Below are positions 48,634 to 58,399 of a stretch of DNA of 64,000 nt, in pieces; the first letter of the stretch is position 1; each line of letters opens with the position of its first letter. The stretch covers positions 11,665,962 to 11,729,961 of the forward strand of contig NC_067208.1 of the NCBI RefSeq assembly GCF_026262505.1. The letters are read 5' to 3'. The notes under the pieces are model-generated. The model saw nothing but the letters and a program-made list of their open reading frames with translations, made no database searches and was not told the origin of the DNA. The translations under genes and the position numbers were made by a program. The stretch comes from Trichomonas vaginalis G3. Its lineage: Eukaryota; Parabasalia; Trichomonadida; Trichomonadidae.

Positions 48634-49992
48634 TTAAACTTTTTTATTATGAACATCTGCGCCATTCGTTCTCAGAAATTCTGCAAAATTTGAATGATTG
48701 AATCTTAATGCCTTATCAAGTGCGGTCGCCCCATTTTCAGATTTAATATTAAGATTAGCTCCGTGTGATATGAGTAATTCTGCTATTTCTATGCAATTAG
48801 TAAATGCTGCATCATGAAGTGGCGTATTAAAGGACATCTGCTCCATTAGAAAGAAGTACTTCAGCCGTTTCTATGCTATATCTCATAACCGCTCGATGAA
48901 GAGGAGTTTCTGATTCAGTATCTTTTGAATCAATTATTGCACTGCGTGAAATGAGAAATTGTGCCACTTCTGCCATATTTAGTTCAGCTGCAGTATGAAG
49001 AGCCGTTGAACCATCATTAGAATTGACATCAGCACCATGATTAAGCAAATATTCACAAAGACTTGGAAGCCCAAATCAAGGAGACATCACGAAAAAACGA
49101 ATCAAATCATTCATTCTATTTAAATATTCAAAAAATGCATGAAGATTGTAATATTCGCAGCAAGACCACAAACTGAATAAATCAATTTGGTTCATCAAAA
49201 AAGTGATGAAATCTATGTTATGAGATGCAATGGTATAATCAGTGCAATCTTTGTCTATTCTTTGGAATTGCAAACATTCATTCATTATGTCTGGTTTTCC
49301 ACCAAAAAATGAAAATTTAAGACATGTAGGAGTGATTTCAGTATTCAATTTTGAGCGCAGGAGCTTGAAACATTCTGATGGACCATGATACCAACATAAC
49401 TCAAGTAAAGAAAGGCCTCTTCCGATATATGGATATAATTTGTTTGTTGTATTTTGATCTTTATCAAATCCTTCTTGTTCTGTGAACAGTATTAGTGCAT
49501 TGACATCATTATCCATAATGGCCTTGTAAATAGTGCCTTCTTCATGAATTTCTAAAGAATATTTTTGGATTTCGTATTCATAAAAGTATTTTTCGTTTTC
49601 CTGATTTAACAAAACACCATATTCCTTGTAAATGAAGTAATCGCAAACGCATTCAAATTCACTGATATATTTTGGGTGATATTTTTCGTAAACTTTTTTT
49701 TGAAAATTTGCTGCTTGAAATATAATATTTGTAAGTACAGATGCTGAGCATATTCGCGGTTCAAGAATAATCATTTTCAGATTTTCATAAATCTCGCTGA
49801 TTTCATCATCATCATCGATGTACTTAGCCTAAATAACCGAGTAAATATATCATCATAGTTCTTGAATAATACCATCATCTCGTGAAAATTGCATTTTTTC
49901 CATTCGAAATAAAAAGACATTTTTATTTTGTCGTATGCAAACAGAAATAGCGAACATCTCTCGTCAAAAGTTGTTCCAGACTGGATAATCAA
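48634..49992 (-). pseudogene. DUF3447-type ankyrin gene, decayed
   Basis: An N-terminal DUF3447-type part (TIYKAIMDNDVNALILFTEQ, LSLLELCWYHGPSECFKLLR, SFFGGKPDIMNECLQF) is followed by ankyrin repeats (GSTALHTAAELNMAEVAQFL, ESETPLHRAVMRYSIETAEV, NTPLHDAAFTNCIEIAELL). Three breaks are visible: a frame change near 49775-49810, an in-frame TGA at 49073-49075 exactly where the paralog at 50875 reads IFGLLSLCEY, and a frame change near 48830-48846. No ATG start is kept at the far end. It is a paralog of the next gene and probably no longer expressed as a whole protein. Confidence 0.7.
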
Positions 49993-50108
49993 TATAAACT
50001 ACTCTCCAGAGAAGGAATTGGAGCCTGTGAAAAGTTGAACAAGATTAAAAATGGGAGAGCTTTGTCTGAATAAATTATCATTAGGGCGAAGTTTCTCTTA
50101 TTTTAAAT

Positions 50109-50166
50109 GAGAATGAAAGACTCTGGGGTACAAGTAAGAATAAGTGCCCCAAAGTCTTTCATTCTC
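50109..50166. repeat. Hairpin-forming inverted repeat (23-base arms)
   Basis: Arms 50109-50131 and 50144-50166 pair at 21 of 23 positions, with a 12-base loop. They contain GAATGAAAGACTCTGGGG and its complement. Confidence 0.75.
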
Positions 50167-50218
50167 TTCATTATGGTTATAAATCAACACAAAGCTTAGC
50201 GACTTTCTGGAAGGAGCT

Positions 50219-50263
50219 GAAGGCTATGAAGCATTGATATGAAATTGTTGCTTTATAGCCTTC
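50219..50263. repeat. Hairpin-forming inverted repeat (15-base arms)
   Basis: Arms GAAGGCTATGAAGCA (50219-50233) and TGCTTTATAGCCTTC (50249-50263) pair at 14 of 15 positions. Confidence 0.75.
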
Positions 50264-50411
50264 AATTCTTCAGTTGAAATCAGCAAACTTGCTATTGACT
50301 AATAAAAAGAATGAAAGGGAAAGAAGAATAAATTATAACAATATACACCTAATCATTTCATTCTCACTAGAAATAGGAGAATTTACCTTCAATTTTCAAA
50401 AAGAGTTGAAT

Positions 50412-50509
50412 CCGGAAGGAACGCTCCTTCCGGCACCCCAAAGACTAGGATGAGTCATGACCGTGAGAAAGGACTCCATCCTGGTCTTTCTTGCGAACTT
50501 TGGTTCGCA
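50412..50509. repeat. Three consecutive GC-rich hairpins
   Basis: CCGGAAGGA-ACGC-TCCTTCCGG (50412-50433) is a perfect 9-bp stem. AAAGACTAGGATGAGTC (50440-50456) pairs imperfectly with GACTCCATCCTGGTCTTT (50472-50489). TGCGAAC-TTTG-GTTCGCA (50492-50509) is a perfect 7-bp stem. The block is far richer in GC than its surroundings and sits where the last ankyrin repeat of the neighbouring gene ends. It is either a structured RNA or a small mobile insert. Confidence 0.65.
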
Positions 50510-50531
50510 TGGTGATTGCCTGCTGCGAATC

Positions 50532-52101
50532 TCAGCTGAAGCAACATGTGAAATAATGAAGAGCGGTTTCTCCATTTTTATCTTTTTCATTGATATTTGC
50601 ACCATGTGAAATAAGAAGTTCGGCTGTTTCTTTACTATTTTTAAGTGCTGCTTTATGAAGAGCAGTTTGCCCTAAATTATTTTTTTCATTGATATTTATA
50701 CCATGTGAAATAAAAAGCTCGGTTGTTTCTTTATTATTGTTAGATGCTGCAGCATGAAGAGCGGTTTCCCCATATTTGTCCTTTTCATTGATATTTGCAC
50801 CATATGAAATAAGAAGTTCGGCTGTTTCTTTACTATTATTTTCTGCTGCAACATGAAGAGCAGTTTTTCCATAGTTATTTTTTTTCATTGATATTTGCAC
50901 CATATGAAATAAAAATCTCGGCTGTGTCTTTACTATTATATTCTGCTGCATAATGAAGAGCGGTTTCTCCATATTTGTCTCTTTCATTGATATTTGCACC
51001 ATATGAAATAAGAAGCTCGGCGGTTTCTTTACTATTATTTTCTGCTGCAACATGAAGAGCTGTTTTCCAATTACCATCTTTTTCATTGATATTTGCACCC
51101 TGTGAAATAAGAAGTTCAATTGTTTCTTTACTATTATAAATTGCAGCAAAATGAAGAGCGGTTTCTCCATTTTTATCTTTTTCATTGACATTTGCACCAT
51201 GTGAAATAAAATATTCGCAAAGAGATAATAAGCCAAATATCATTGAATAAATAAAGCATTTGTTAATATCATTTGTTTGATCGAAATAAACAAAAAATGA
51301 TTCAAGATTATTAAATTCTCCGCAATATTCTAAATCGATCTTTATATTGTATTCATTCATCAAGAATGTAACAAAATCAATGTTGTGTGAAATAATTGCA
51401 TTTTCCATGCATTCTTTATTTGGTTTTTGATATTTCAAACATTCACTCATAATCTCTGGATTTCCTCCTAAAAATGATAAATCTAGACATGTTTGAGTTA
51501 TTTCTGAGTCAAATTTTGTTCTTAAGAACTTAAAACAATCAACTGCCCCGTGGTAACAACATAATTCAAGTAACGAATATCCTGTAAAATAATGTGGGTA
51601 TAAATCGCTTTGTAGTTTTTGATAATTATCAAATCCTTCTCTTTCGATGAAAGAGATGAACCTTTCTTTGTCGTTATACATAATTGCTCTGTGAATTGTA
51701 TTTTCTGTAGGAATTTCGAAATAATTTAATTTTAATTTTTCCAAAAAAGAAAAATTCGTTAATTTAATGCCATATTCTTCATAAAAAATAATGTACAAAT
51801 AATCATCAATATCTCTGAGTTCTTTCACCTGATAATCATCATATATGAATTTGGCAAGTAATAAATATGATTTTGTATAGCGATTATTATACGGGATAAT
51901 ATTCAAAATGTCTCTCATAATTATTTGGGGAGGATGTTTATTTGAATCAATCAATTCTGTTTTGATCATTTTGTAAATTGAGATTAAATCTTCTTCTTTT
52001 TCCGTTTTCAGCTGATACAATGCATTACATGCATCGATGTAATATTTATAGATACTTCGCAATTCACTGTATTTATTTGGGTGAATCTCTTCATCAGACA
52101 T
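50532..52101 (-). pseudogene. DUF3447-type ankyrin gene with a homopolymer frameshift
   Basis: The ATG at 52101 opens 408 codons: a DUF3447-type part (TIHRAIMYNDKERFISFIER, YSLLELCCYHGAVDCFKFLR, SFLGGNPEIMSECLKYQ), then ankyrin repeats of form NGETALHFAAIYNSKETIEL. The frame ends at INEKK*, where the - strand has eight A's (NEKK-taa). One fewer A would read NEKNNYGKTALHVAAE, and the following frame indeed carries four more repeats down to NGETALHYFTCCFS at 50532. This may be a recent mutation, a sequencing slip, or slippage tolerated at expression. The 3' end is replaced by the hairpin block. Confidence 0.7.
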
Positions 52102-52389
52102 AAAAATATTTATTATTAAAACAATCTTAAAAATTCATTTGGAGAAAAGGGTGCTATGTTATACATATGGAAAATAATAACCACAAAGATTTTGGATACC
52201 AAAATTTCGCCCTTAGGTATCAAATGACACAGTATAAATAGCAAAGTCGAAAACAATAAGATATTCATCAAAAAACTTATAATCCCTTGCAAAAAATCTC
52301 AAAATTGAATTGGAGTCGTTGCAAGAGCTTTACCTAAAAATTCAATTACATACCCTAAAATCTTAGGATTATAAAAGAAAATCGATTAA

Positions 52390-52419
52390 GGGTGCCCTAT
52401 AGACGATAGACTACCCTCA
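52390..52419 (+). repeat. Kolobok left TIR
   Basis: GGGTGCCCTATAGACGATAG plus about ten less conserved bases (ACTACCCTCAG). Confidence 0.8.
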
Positions 52420-52853
52420 GAAAAGCACTTTTAAGGTTATTTTTGTTAAGCTTTTATCTCGTTCAAGAGAGAGATTTTTTGAACTTTACCATATCATAAT
52501 GCTTAGTTATATTATGACCAATCTCTACGATTTTGAAGATTTAAATTACGTTGAGAATTCATCGATTTTGTGATTTTTTGATTTTTTTTCGAGTTTTTTT
52601 GATTTTTTCAAAAAAATAAAAAGAAAGAAAATAAGGAAGGCATATAGTGTTTTCATTAAAAACCATTATTACAGTAAACAATGTCGCCAATTATTGGTTT
52701 TTTGAAATAATAAATTTGAAAAATGAAATATTGAGCATATATTCTACCCAATATCAATTGACTGATTAAATACAATATATATCTTTGCTTTATTCACTTT
52801 GATTACTTTTGTATTAAAAAACCGTAAAATTTGGCGGGATTTTAGCTCTTCCT

Positions 52854-53996
52854 ATGGAGTATTCTATTCCAATCATGGAAGGATACACAATTGAAGAGAT
52901 ATTAATAACATATAAAGCTGATGACTGCCAAAAAAGGGTCTATCATCGAACTGTTTATTCAAATAAGAAACCTTTTTCGCATTTCATTAATCTAAACCAG
53001 CTTAATTCAAAACAAGATCATTCACAATCAAATGTTAAGGAAGAAACAATATTCAACGTCAAATTTAAGCCTGGAGTTCCGTATAGTGACGTTGTCAAGA
53101 ATCTTCATACTTACATTTCTCTTATATCTGGTGCAGGATTTTCAAAACACATCGAATTGGCATCACTCCTAAACTTTCATTGCCCAACAGAAACTACATT
53201 ACTTGCGCATCTAAAGAGCATATTGCCAGATCTTGAGAAAGTTGCAACAGCAAGTTGTGAAGCTAATATACAAGAAATTCTTAAACATGATTCAGAATAC
53301 AAATTTAATGTTTCATTAGATTGCGCATGGAGTTCTAAGCGCGATGCTTTACATGCCGTCATTACGCTTATAGATATAAATACAAACAAAATATTAGATT
53401 TTAGAATAGTTTCAAGGCATCCAGAATTAATAAAATTCAAAAGTCCCAAAATTTTGGTTGAACCAAAAATTTCACCAGGATTAATGGAAAGCTATGCATT
53501 ACGTGATATGTTGAAATCTGATTTATGGAAAAAAATAAAAGTTTTTTGTTCAGATGGTGATGTTAAAGATTCAACAATGATAGAGAATTCTGGTGCACAA
53601 TTATCACATGTAAGAGATCCAAATCATGTGATAAAATCAGCATTTTCAAAAATTGTCACTAAATATCCTAAATTTGAAAAAATATTTAGGATCCTTTTTG
53701 CACGCCCAACATTAAAACCAGAGCAAAAGGTTCAGAGATGGATGGGATTAATTAATAGATATTCAGGAGAATCACCAGAGCATATCGAAAAAAGAGAAAT
53801 TATTACAAATATTGCTCCATTGTTTCTAAGAATCAGCAAACAATATCATACAAATTTCAACGAAGCTTTCAATTCATTGAAAGCCCATTTAGTCCCAAAA
53901 AATCTTCGTTGGATTATTGGATTTCCAGCCAGAATTTTTGTTTCTGTATTTGCGTATAATGAAGACAAAACTAAGAAGATTAATGGGTATAGATGA
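52854..53996 (+). CDS. Transposase, first frame (Kolobok-type)
   Basis: 380 residues. The pattern NVSLDCAWSSKRDALHAVIT followed by INTNKILDFRIVSR is that of DDE transposases of the Kolobok/Mutator/ISXO2 kind, giving the first Asp. VFCSDGDVKDST then gives the second. LSHVRDPNHVIKSAF and MGLINRYSGESPEHIEKR continue a typical core. The third acidic residue is not certain. It starts at an ATG in TTCCTATGG. It ends inside the next frame with an 80-base overlap. Confidence 0.7.
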   Translation: MEYSIPIMEGYTIEEILITYKADDCQKRVYHRTVYSNKKPFSHFINLNQLNSKQDHSQSNVKEETIFNVKFKPGVPYSDVVKNLHTYISLISGAGFSKHIELASLLNFHCPTETTLLAHLKSILPDLEKVATASCEANIQEILKHDSEYKFNVSLDCAWSSKRDALHAVITLIDINTNKILDFRIVSRHPELIKFKSPKILVEPKISPGLMESYALRDMLKSDLWKKIKVFCSDGDVKDSTMIENSGAQLSHVRDPNHVIKSAFSKIVTKYPKFEKIFRILFARPTLKPEQKVQRWMGLINRYSGESPEHIEKREIITNIAPLFLRISKQYHTNFNEAFNSLKAHLVPKNLRWIIGFPARIFVSVFAYNEDKTKKINGYR

Positions 53997-55200
53997 TTCT
54001 TATTTTGATGAAGATATTTTACAAGTTATATTAAATTTCGAAAATAAATCCGATTATGACCATATCAGAAGAACTTCGGAAAACTACAGAAATCATAACA
54101 GATGCGTTCATTACATTCCAGATGAAATTGACCCAGAATTCGCTGATTTAGTTCCTCATAAACCGTCAAAAGATGGATCCAGATCCGAAAAAATTGAATA
54201 CACTGACGATGAGGATCCGCCAGCGGATGAAGAACCGTCAGAATCTGAAAATCTTTCACTTCCAACAGATTATCCAAAATTCAACAAAAAATCTATATTT
54301 GGTTCCGATATCAAAGTACCACCAGATTGGAAAAGGTTTTCATTTTTCTTCAAGGCGAAGGAAATTCCAGATGATCCTCAAGAATTCCAAAATTTATTAT
54401 CCAAATTTAAACAAGATCTTTATAATACGTACTCGTCTTTAATTCGTATTAATGAAGAAAACATCTCGGCTGTTGCAGTTTACGATTCTCAGCAAGCAAA
54501 AGAAATTATGAATTCAGCTTTTACTGATTTTCATAACTTTGAGAAAATTAAGATAAACGCAATCAATTATCTTAACGTCCTCAGCCACAATCCACCATCT
54601 CTTGAAATGATAGCAGATTTTCATCCTGATTTGATACAACTTCCACAGACACTCAGAAAAACTCATGATAAGCCTAAAAAACAAAAGCTTGGTATCAAGC
54701 TTGGAAAAAATCTCAGTTTTCTTGCCGTTATTGTTCAACTTATTACATTTCGACCATTAATGCACAAACTATTTGACGAATTATTCTCTAATCCCAATGA
54801 GCAACAGTTAATATACAAAGAAATATTATCGCTCACAAATCGGAACTTTTCGGAAAATGCAGATGTTACTTATCTGTATCACCTGTACTCGAAACGGCAA
54901 AAGATACATCAAGCTGATCCAATTGATGCTTTCAAACAATTACAAGAATCGCTTGCATGTGAAGCTAGGCAACTAGATCTTATTGATTATTTCAAAAAAT
55001 TCTGCTGGGGATTTACAGATAAAATTGACATTCCTCTTGTTAATAATAACGAACTTCAAGTTACTCCTACTTTTTCAGATTATCTTTTTATTGATGTTGC
55101 TGGTTTTACGTTTCCATTGGATGATTACACATGGAATAACAATCCAGCTGTAAAATCCAAACTAGTAGCCATAATAACTTATCACAGTCGAACAATATAA
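53959..55200 (+). CDS. Transposase-associated second frame
   Basis: 413 residues from the ATG at 53959, in the +1 frame relative to the preceding one, and open further upstream from 53917. It contains an acidic spacer (EKIEYTDDEDPPADEEPSES), then helices (FFFKAKEIPDDPQEFQNLL; SRQTLRKTHDKPKKQKLGIK in part) and ends VAIITYHSRTI. No known domain. Because YNEDKTKKIN of frame one continues sensibly into DDSYFDEDIL of frame two, a single transposase split by one frameshift is the simplest reading. A separate accessory protein is the alternative. Confidence 0.55.
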   Translation: MKTKLRRLMGIDDSYFDEDILQVILNFENKSDYDHIRRTSENYRNHNRCVHYIPDEIDPEFADLVPHKPSKDGSRSEKIEYTDDEDPPADEEPSESENLSLPTDYPKFNKKSIFGSDIKVPPDWKRFSFFFKAKEIPDDPQEFQNLLSKFKQDLYNTYSSLIRINEENISAVAVYDSQQAKEIMNSAFTDFHNFEKIKINAINYLNVLSHNPPSLEMIADFHPDLIQLPQTLRKTHDKPKKQKLGIKLGKNLSFLAVIVQLITFRPLMHKLFDELFSNPNEQQLIYKEILSLTNRNFSENADVTYLYHLYSKRQKIHQADPIDAFKQLQESLACEARQLDLIDYFKKFCWGFTDKIDIPLVNNNELQVTPTFSDYLFIDVAGFTFPLDDYTWNNNPAVKSKLVAIITYHSRTI

Positions 55201-55848
55201 TATTATTATTTTGGACGAAAACATCAATTCATGGATTCTCTTTTGTAATACCAAAATATCTTACATTCGTGATGAGGAATTGGCGAATAATTTAAACAAA
55301 GGCGCATATAATACACCGAAATATTTAATTTTCGAAAAAATTTAGGTTTTTCAAAAATTAAATCTTTCATTTGTAATGTATGAATAAAATGTATGTATTT
55401 GATATAATTGATACATTCGAAATTTTTATTCTGAAAAAAATAATAAACAATTTTTGGCTTTTGTGATCTGATAATCTGTAAGAATAAATACCGACAAATT
55501 TTATTAATATTCATCGTAAAAGTATTCGGCTCTTGATGTAAATAAGGAATATTTTTTTTCAAAAGTTGCTTTTGAAGACTCTTTTATCAAGTAGCTGCAT
55601 TTATTCATTGATAAGAAAGTATGCTGTACCAAAAATCGATAATTCACCACATTAACGGCCAATTTTGTTTTGCATTTCGACAAAAAAGCTCCTTTTATAT
55701 AACATTACTGGGCGAAAATTAGAGTATCTACGATGACAAAACAAAATACATCAACTTGATTTTTTGCCGAGAAAAATTTTTTTGGAGGTACTAAAATAGG
55801 TCTCGAAAAGCATTGGTTTTATTTAAGGTTATTTTTTCTGAGGGGGAG
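55201..55848. other. Kolobok 3' non-coding region
   Basis: AT-rich, no convincing gene. It ends with ATTTAAGGTTATTTTTTCTG just inside the right TIR. Confidence 0.5.
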
Positions 55849-55868
55849 CTATCGTCTATAGGGCACCC
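55849..55868 (-). repeat. Kolobok right TIR
   Basis: Complement of GGGTGCCCTATAGACGATAG, followed outside by TTAA. Confidence 0.8.
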
Positions 55869-55908
55869 TTAAATCACTTGAATACCTGTATGTTTTAGTC
55901 TATCAAAT

Positions 55909-57369
55909 TTAATAACGGTAAGCATCAGACTTGTAAGGACCCTCAACTGGAACGTTGATGTAGTCAGCCTGCTTCTGTGTAAGCTTTGTAAGGTGGACAT
56001 CGAGAGATCCGAGGTGGAGGCGAGCGACTTCTTCATCGAGATGCTTTGGAAGTGTGTAAACCTTCTTCTCGAGCTTTCCTCTCTTTTCGTAGAGGTCGAG
56101 CTGAGCGAGTGTCTGGTTTGTGAATGACATTGACATAACGAAAGATGGGTGACCTGTAGCGCAGCCAAGGTTAAGAAGGCGGCCCTCAGCAAGAAGGAGG
56201 ATAGCGTGGCCATCTGGGAATTCCCACATGTCGTATTCTGGCTTGATTGGGATGTGCTTGATGCCTGGGTATTTCATGAGGCCATCTGTATCAATTTCGT
56301 TATCGAAGTGGCCGATGTTACCGACAATAGCCTTATCCTTCATCTGAGCCATCATGTCAACAGAGATGATATCGCAGTTTCCTGTGCATGTAACGAAGAT
56401 ATCGACATCCTTGACGACTTCCTCGATGCGGCGGACCTGGTAGCCTTCCATGGCAGCCTGGAGAGCGCAGATTGGGTCGACTTCTGTGATGATAACGCGA
56501 GCGCCTTGGCCACGGAGGGATTGAGCGCAGCCCTTGCCGACATCGCCGTAACCCATGACGAGAGCTGTCTTGCCGCCGATCATGACATCGGAAGCACGGT
56601 TGATACCATCGATAAGGGAGTGGCGGCAGCCGTAGATGTTATCGAACTTGGACTTTGTAACAGCGTCGTTGACGTTGATGGCTGGGAAGAGGAGTTTGCC
56701 CTCCTTCTCGAGCTGGTAGAGGCGGTGGACACCTGTTGTTGTCTCTTCGGAAACACCGTTCATGCCGGCAGCAACTGTGTGCCAGTGGTTCTTGTCTTGG
56801 TTGAAGACCTGCTTGAGTGTAGCAAGAACGCAGCGGTATTCGAGGTTGTCAGCTTCTGTTGGCTCTGGAACAGCACCGGCTGTTTCGAATTCGAAGCCCT
56901 TGGAGATGAGGAGTGTAGCATCACCACCATCATCGACAACCTGCTGTGGGCCTTGACCATCTGGCCATGTGAGAGCGCGGTATGTGTTCTCCCAGTATTC
57001 TGGGAGTGTTTCGCCCTTCCAGGCGAAGACCGGGATACCGGCTGGCTTCTCTGGTGTGCCTGTTGGGCCGACAACGATAGCAGCAGCGGCTGTATCTTGT
57101 GTAGAGAAGATGTTGCAGGAAGCCCATCTGACATCAGCACCAAGAGCTGTGAGTGTCTCGATGAGGACGGCTGTCTGGACTGTCATGTGGAGGGAACCAG
57201 AGATTCTGACACCCTTCAATGGCTTAGAAGCGGAATAACGCTCACGAAGAACCATAAGACCTGGCATTTCCTTCTCAGCAAGGGTAAGTTCCTTACGGCC
57301 GAGAACATGGAGGTTGATGTCGGCAATTCTGTACTCGAATGGAGCACCAGCAGGTGATTTGCAAGCCAT
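55909..57369 (-). CDS. S-adenosylhomocysteinase (adenosylhomocysteine hydrolase)
   Basis: 486 residues, the length I recall for the T. vaginalis enzyme and ~50 longer than the human one because of the insert around 150-190 found in plants, parasites and many bacteria. The NAD-binding GYGDVGKG is at 273-280 and the substrate/NAD region [13 protein letters not shown] at 232-244. The end YKSDAYRY is the conserved C-terminus that reaches the partner subunit's NAD. It splits S-adenosylhomocysteine to adenosine and homocysteine, removing the product inhibitor of methyltransferases. GC content and codon bias are well above the neighbours, as in highly expressed trichomonad genes. It starts 37 bases right of the Kolobok element's TTAA. 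Confidence 0.95.
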   Translation of the reverse strand: MACKSPAGAPFEYRIADINLHVLGRKELTLAEKEMPGLMVLRERYSASKPLKGVRISGSLHMTVQTAVLIETLTALGADVRWASCNIFSTQDTAAAAIVVGPTGTPEKPAGIPVFAWKGETLPEYWENTYRALTWPDGQGPQQVVDDGGDATLLISKGFEFETAGAVPEPTEADNLEYRCVLATLKQVFNQDKNHWHTVAAGMNGVSEETTTGVHRLYQLEKEGKLLFPAINVNDAVTKSKFDNIYGCRHSLIDGINRASDVMIGGKTALVMGYGDVGKGCAQSLRGQGARVIITEVDPICALQAAMEGYQVRRIEEVVKDVDIFVTCTGNCDIISVDMMAQMKDKAIVGNIGHFDNEIDTDGLMKYPGIKHIPIKPEYDMWEFPDGHAILLLAEGRLLNLGCATGHPSFVMSMSFTNQTLAQLDLYEKRGKLEKKVYTLPKHLDEEVARLHLGSLDVHLTKLTQKQADYINVPVEGPYKSDAYRY

Positions 57370-58399
57370 TTCAAAAAATTGGGCGTCAAAAAATTGAGAG
57401 AGAAGTTGTCACATTTTTTGAGGTATGAATTGACCAAACCTCTGGTATCGTCTGAAAAATTTTATCATGGTCGAGTAAAATAAAGATAATAAATATATTT
57501 TAGGTATGTCCACAAACCGAAATTTCTCATCCAATATTGATTTTAACAATCAAATTAGTGGAAAATCTAATTGATGAAGAATTCGTTACGATCAGAAAGC
57601 TAATGCCTATAGAAATGAAAGCACATATGGGAATACTGATTGTGTTAACATGTGGAACAATGATTAAAAACAAGTTTAAGATTTCCCATAAAAAATTATT
57701 CTTTCCTTATTAAAATAATATGTGAAATATAGAATTTTCTATTTATAATGCTATTTTGATTATTTGATTTTACGAATTAATGTGTTTTTTATTCAAAAAA
57801 ATGAATTTAATAACAAATTTTTCCAAAAAAAATTTAAAATCCAAATTTCATCTTTAAATTTCTTTGAGTTTGATCTTAAATTCTGGATTTCAAGAAAATT
57901 TTGGAAAAAAGACCTGATGTAATTGAGACTCTATTGGACGAAACGATAATAAATTCTCTATAATCTTGAGAAATTACAAATATCTTTTCTAAATCTATGT
58001 TAATTATGGGATTTCTACAGAGGGATCGTTTGATTTCACAAATTCAAGTATAATTGAAGTCTTAACAATCAATAATCAACTATAAAAAAGAGAGTAATTT
58101 GGAAATTTTGATTAAAAATATAAAAAATCAATTGATAAAACACAACATTTAAATATAAGATGAAGATGAGCTTTGATACTTTCTTTTCTCTTTATCCGAT
58201 GAAATAATATTTTTCGGATAATTAAAAAAAAGTTATACAAAAGCTTAACTACAAGTTAAAACAACAAAATTATAAAATAATTAAATTACATAAATAAATA
58301 AAAATAAATTTTTTTCGCTTCATTAATGGTCCCGTGTAAACTTATCAATTCTATTCAATTTTTGAGAGGTCCGCGCCAATATTATTGGAAATCAAATTC
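57370..58399. other. Intergenic about 1 kb, no gene seen
   Basis: AT-rich, with stops in all frames. TCTCTCTCAATTTTTT just upstream of SAHH may serve as its initiator. Confidence 0.55.

Larger units (their letters stand above)
52386..55872 (+). mobile_element. Kolobok-type DNA transposon with TTAA target site
   Basis: Both ends start GGGTGCCCTATAGACGATAG (52390-52409, and inverted at 55849-55868), flanked by TTAA (52386-52389, 55869-55872). A TTAA target site with TIR starting with purines (GGG) fits Kolobok rather than piggyBac. TTAAGGTTATTTT motifs occur beneath both ends. The interior carries a transposase in two overlapping frames and 450 and 650 bp of non-coding flanks. The perfect 20-base termini indicate a fairly recent insertion. 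Confidence 0.75.

Noticed and set aside
50440-50489. Hammerhead ribozyme in the hairpin block (GGATGAGTC ... GAAAGG)
   Set aside because: The core CTGATGA and the paired GAAAC are not in the right order or spacing, so only a loose resemblance remains.
55224-55562. 112-codon (-) frame in the Kolobok 3' region
   Set aside because: AT-rich, Lys/Ile/Tyr-heavy composition, no homology and no start signal.
56149-57357. Long + strand frame opposite SAHH (402 codons)
   Set aside because: It is an antisense shadow caused by the high GC and codon bias of SAHH. Its composition is unnatural and it has no own start signal.
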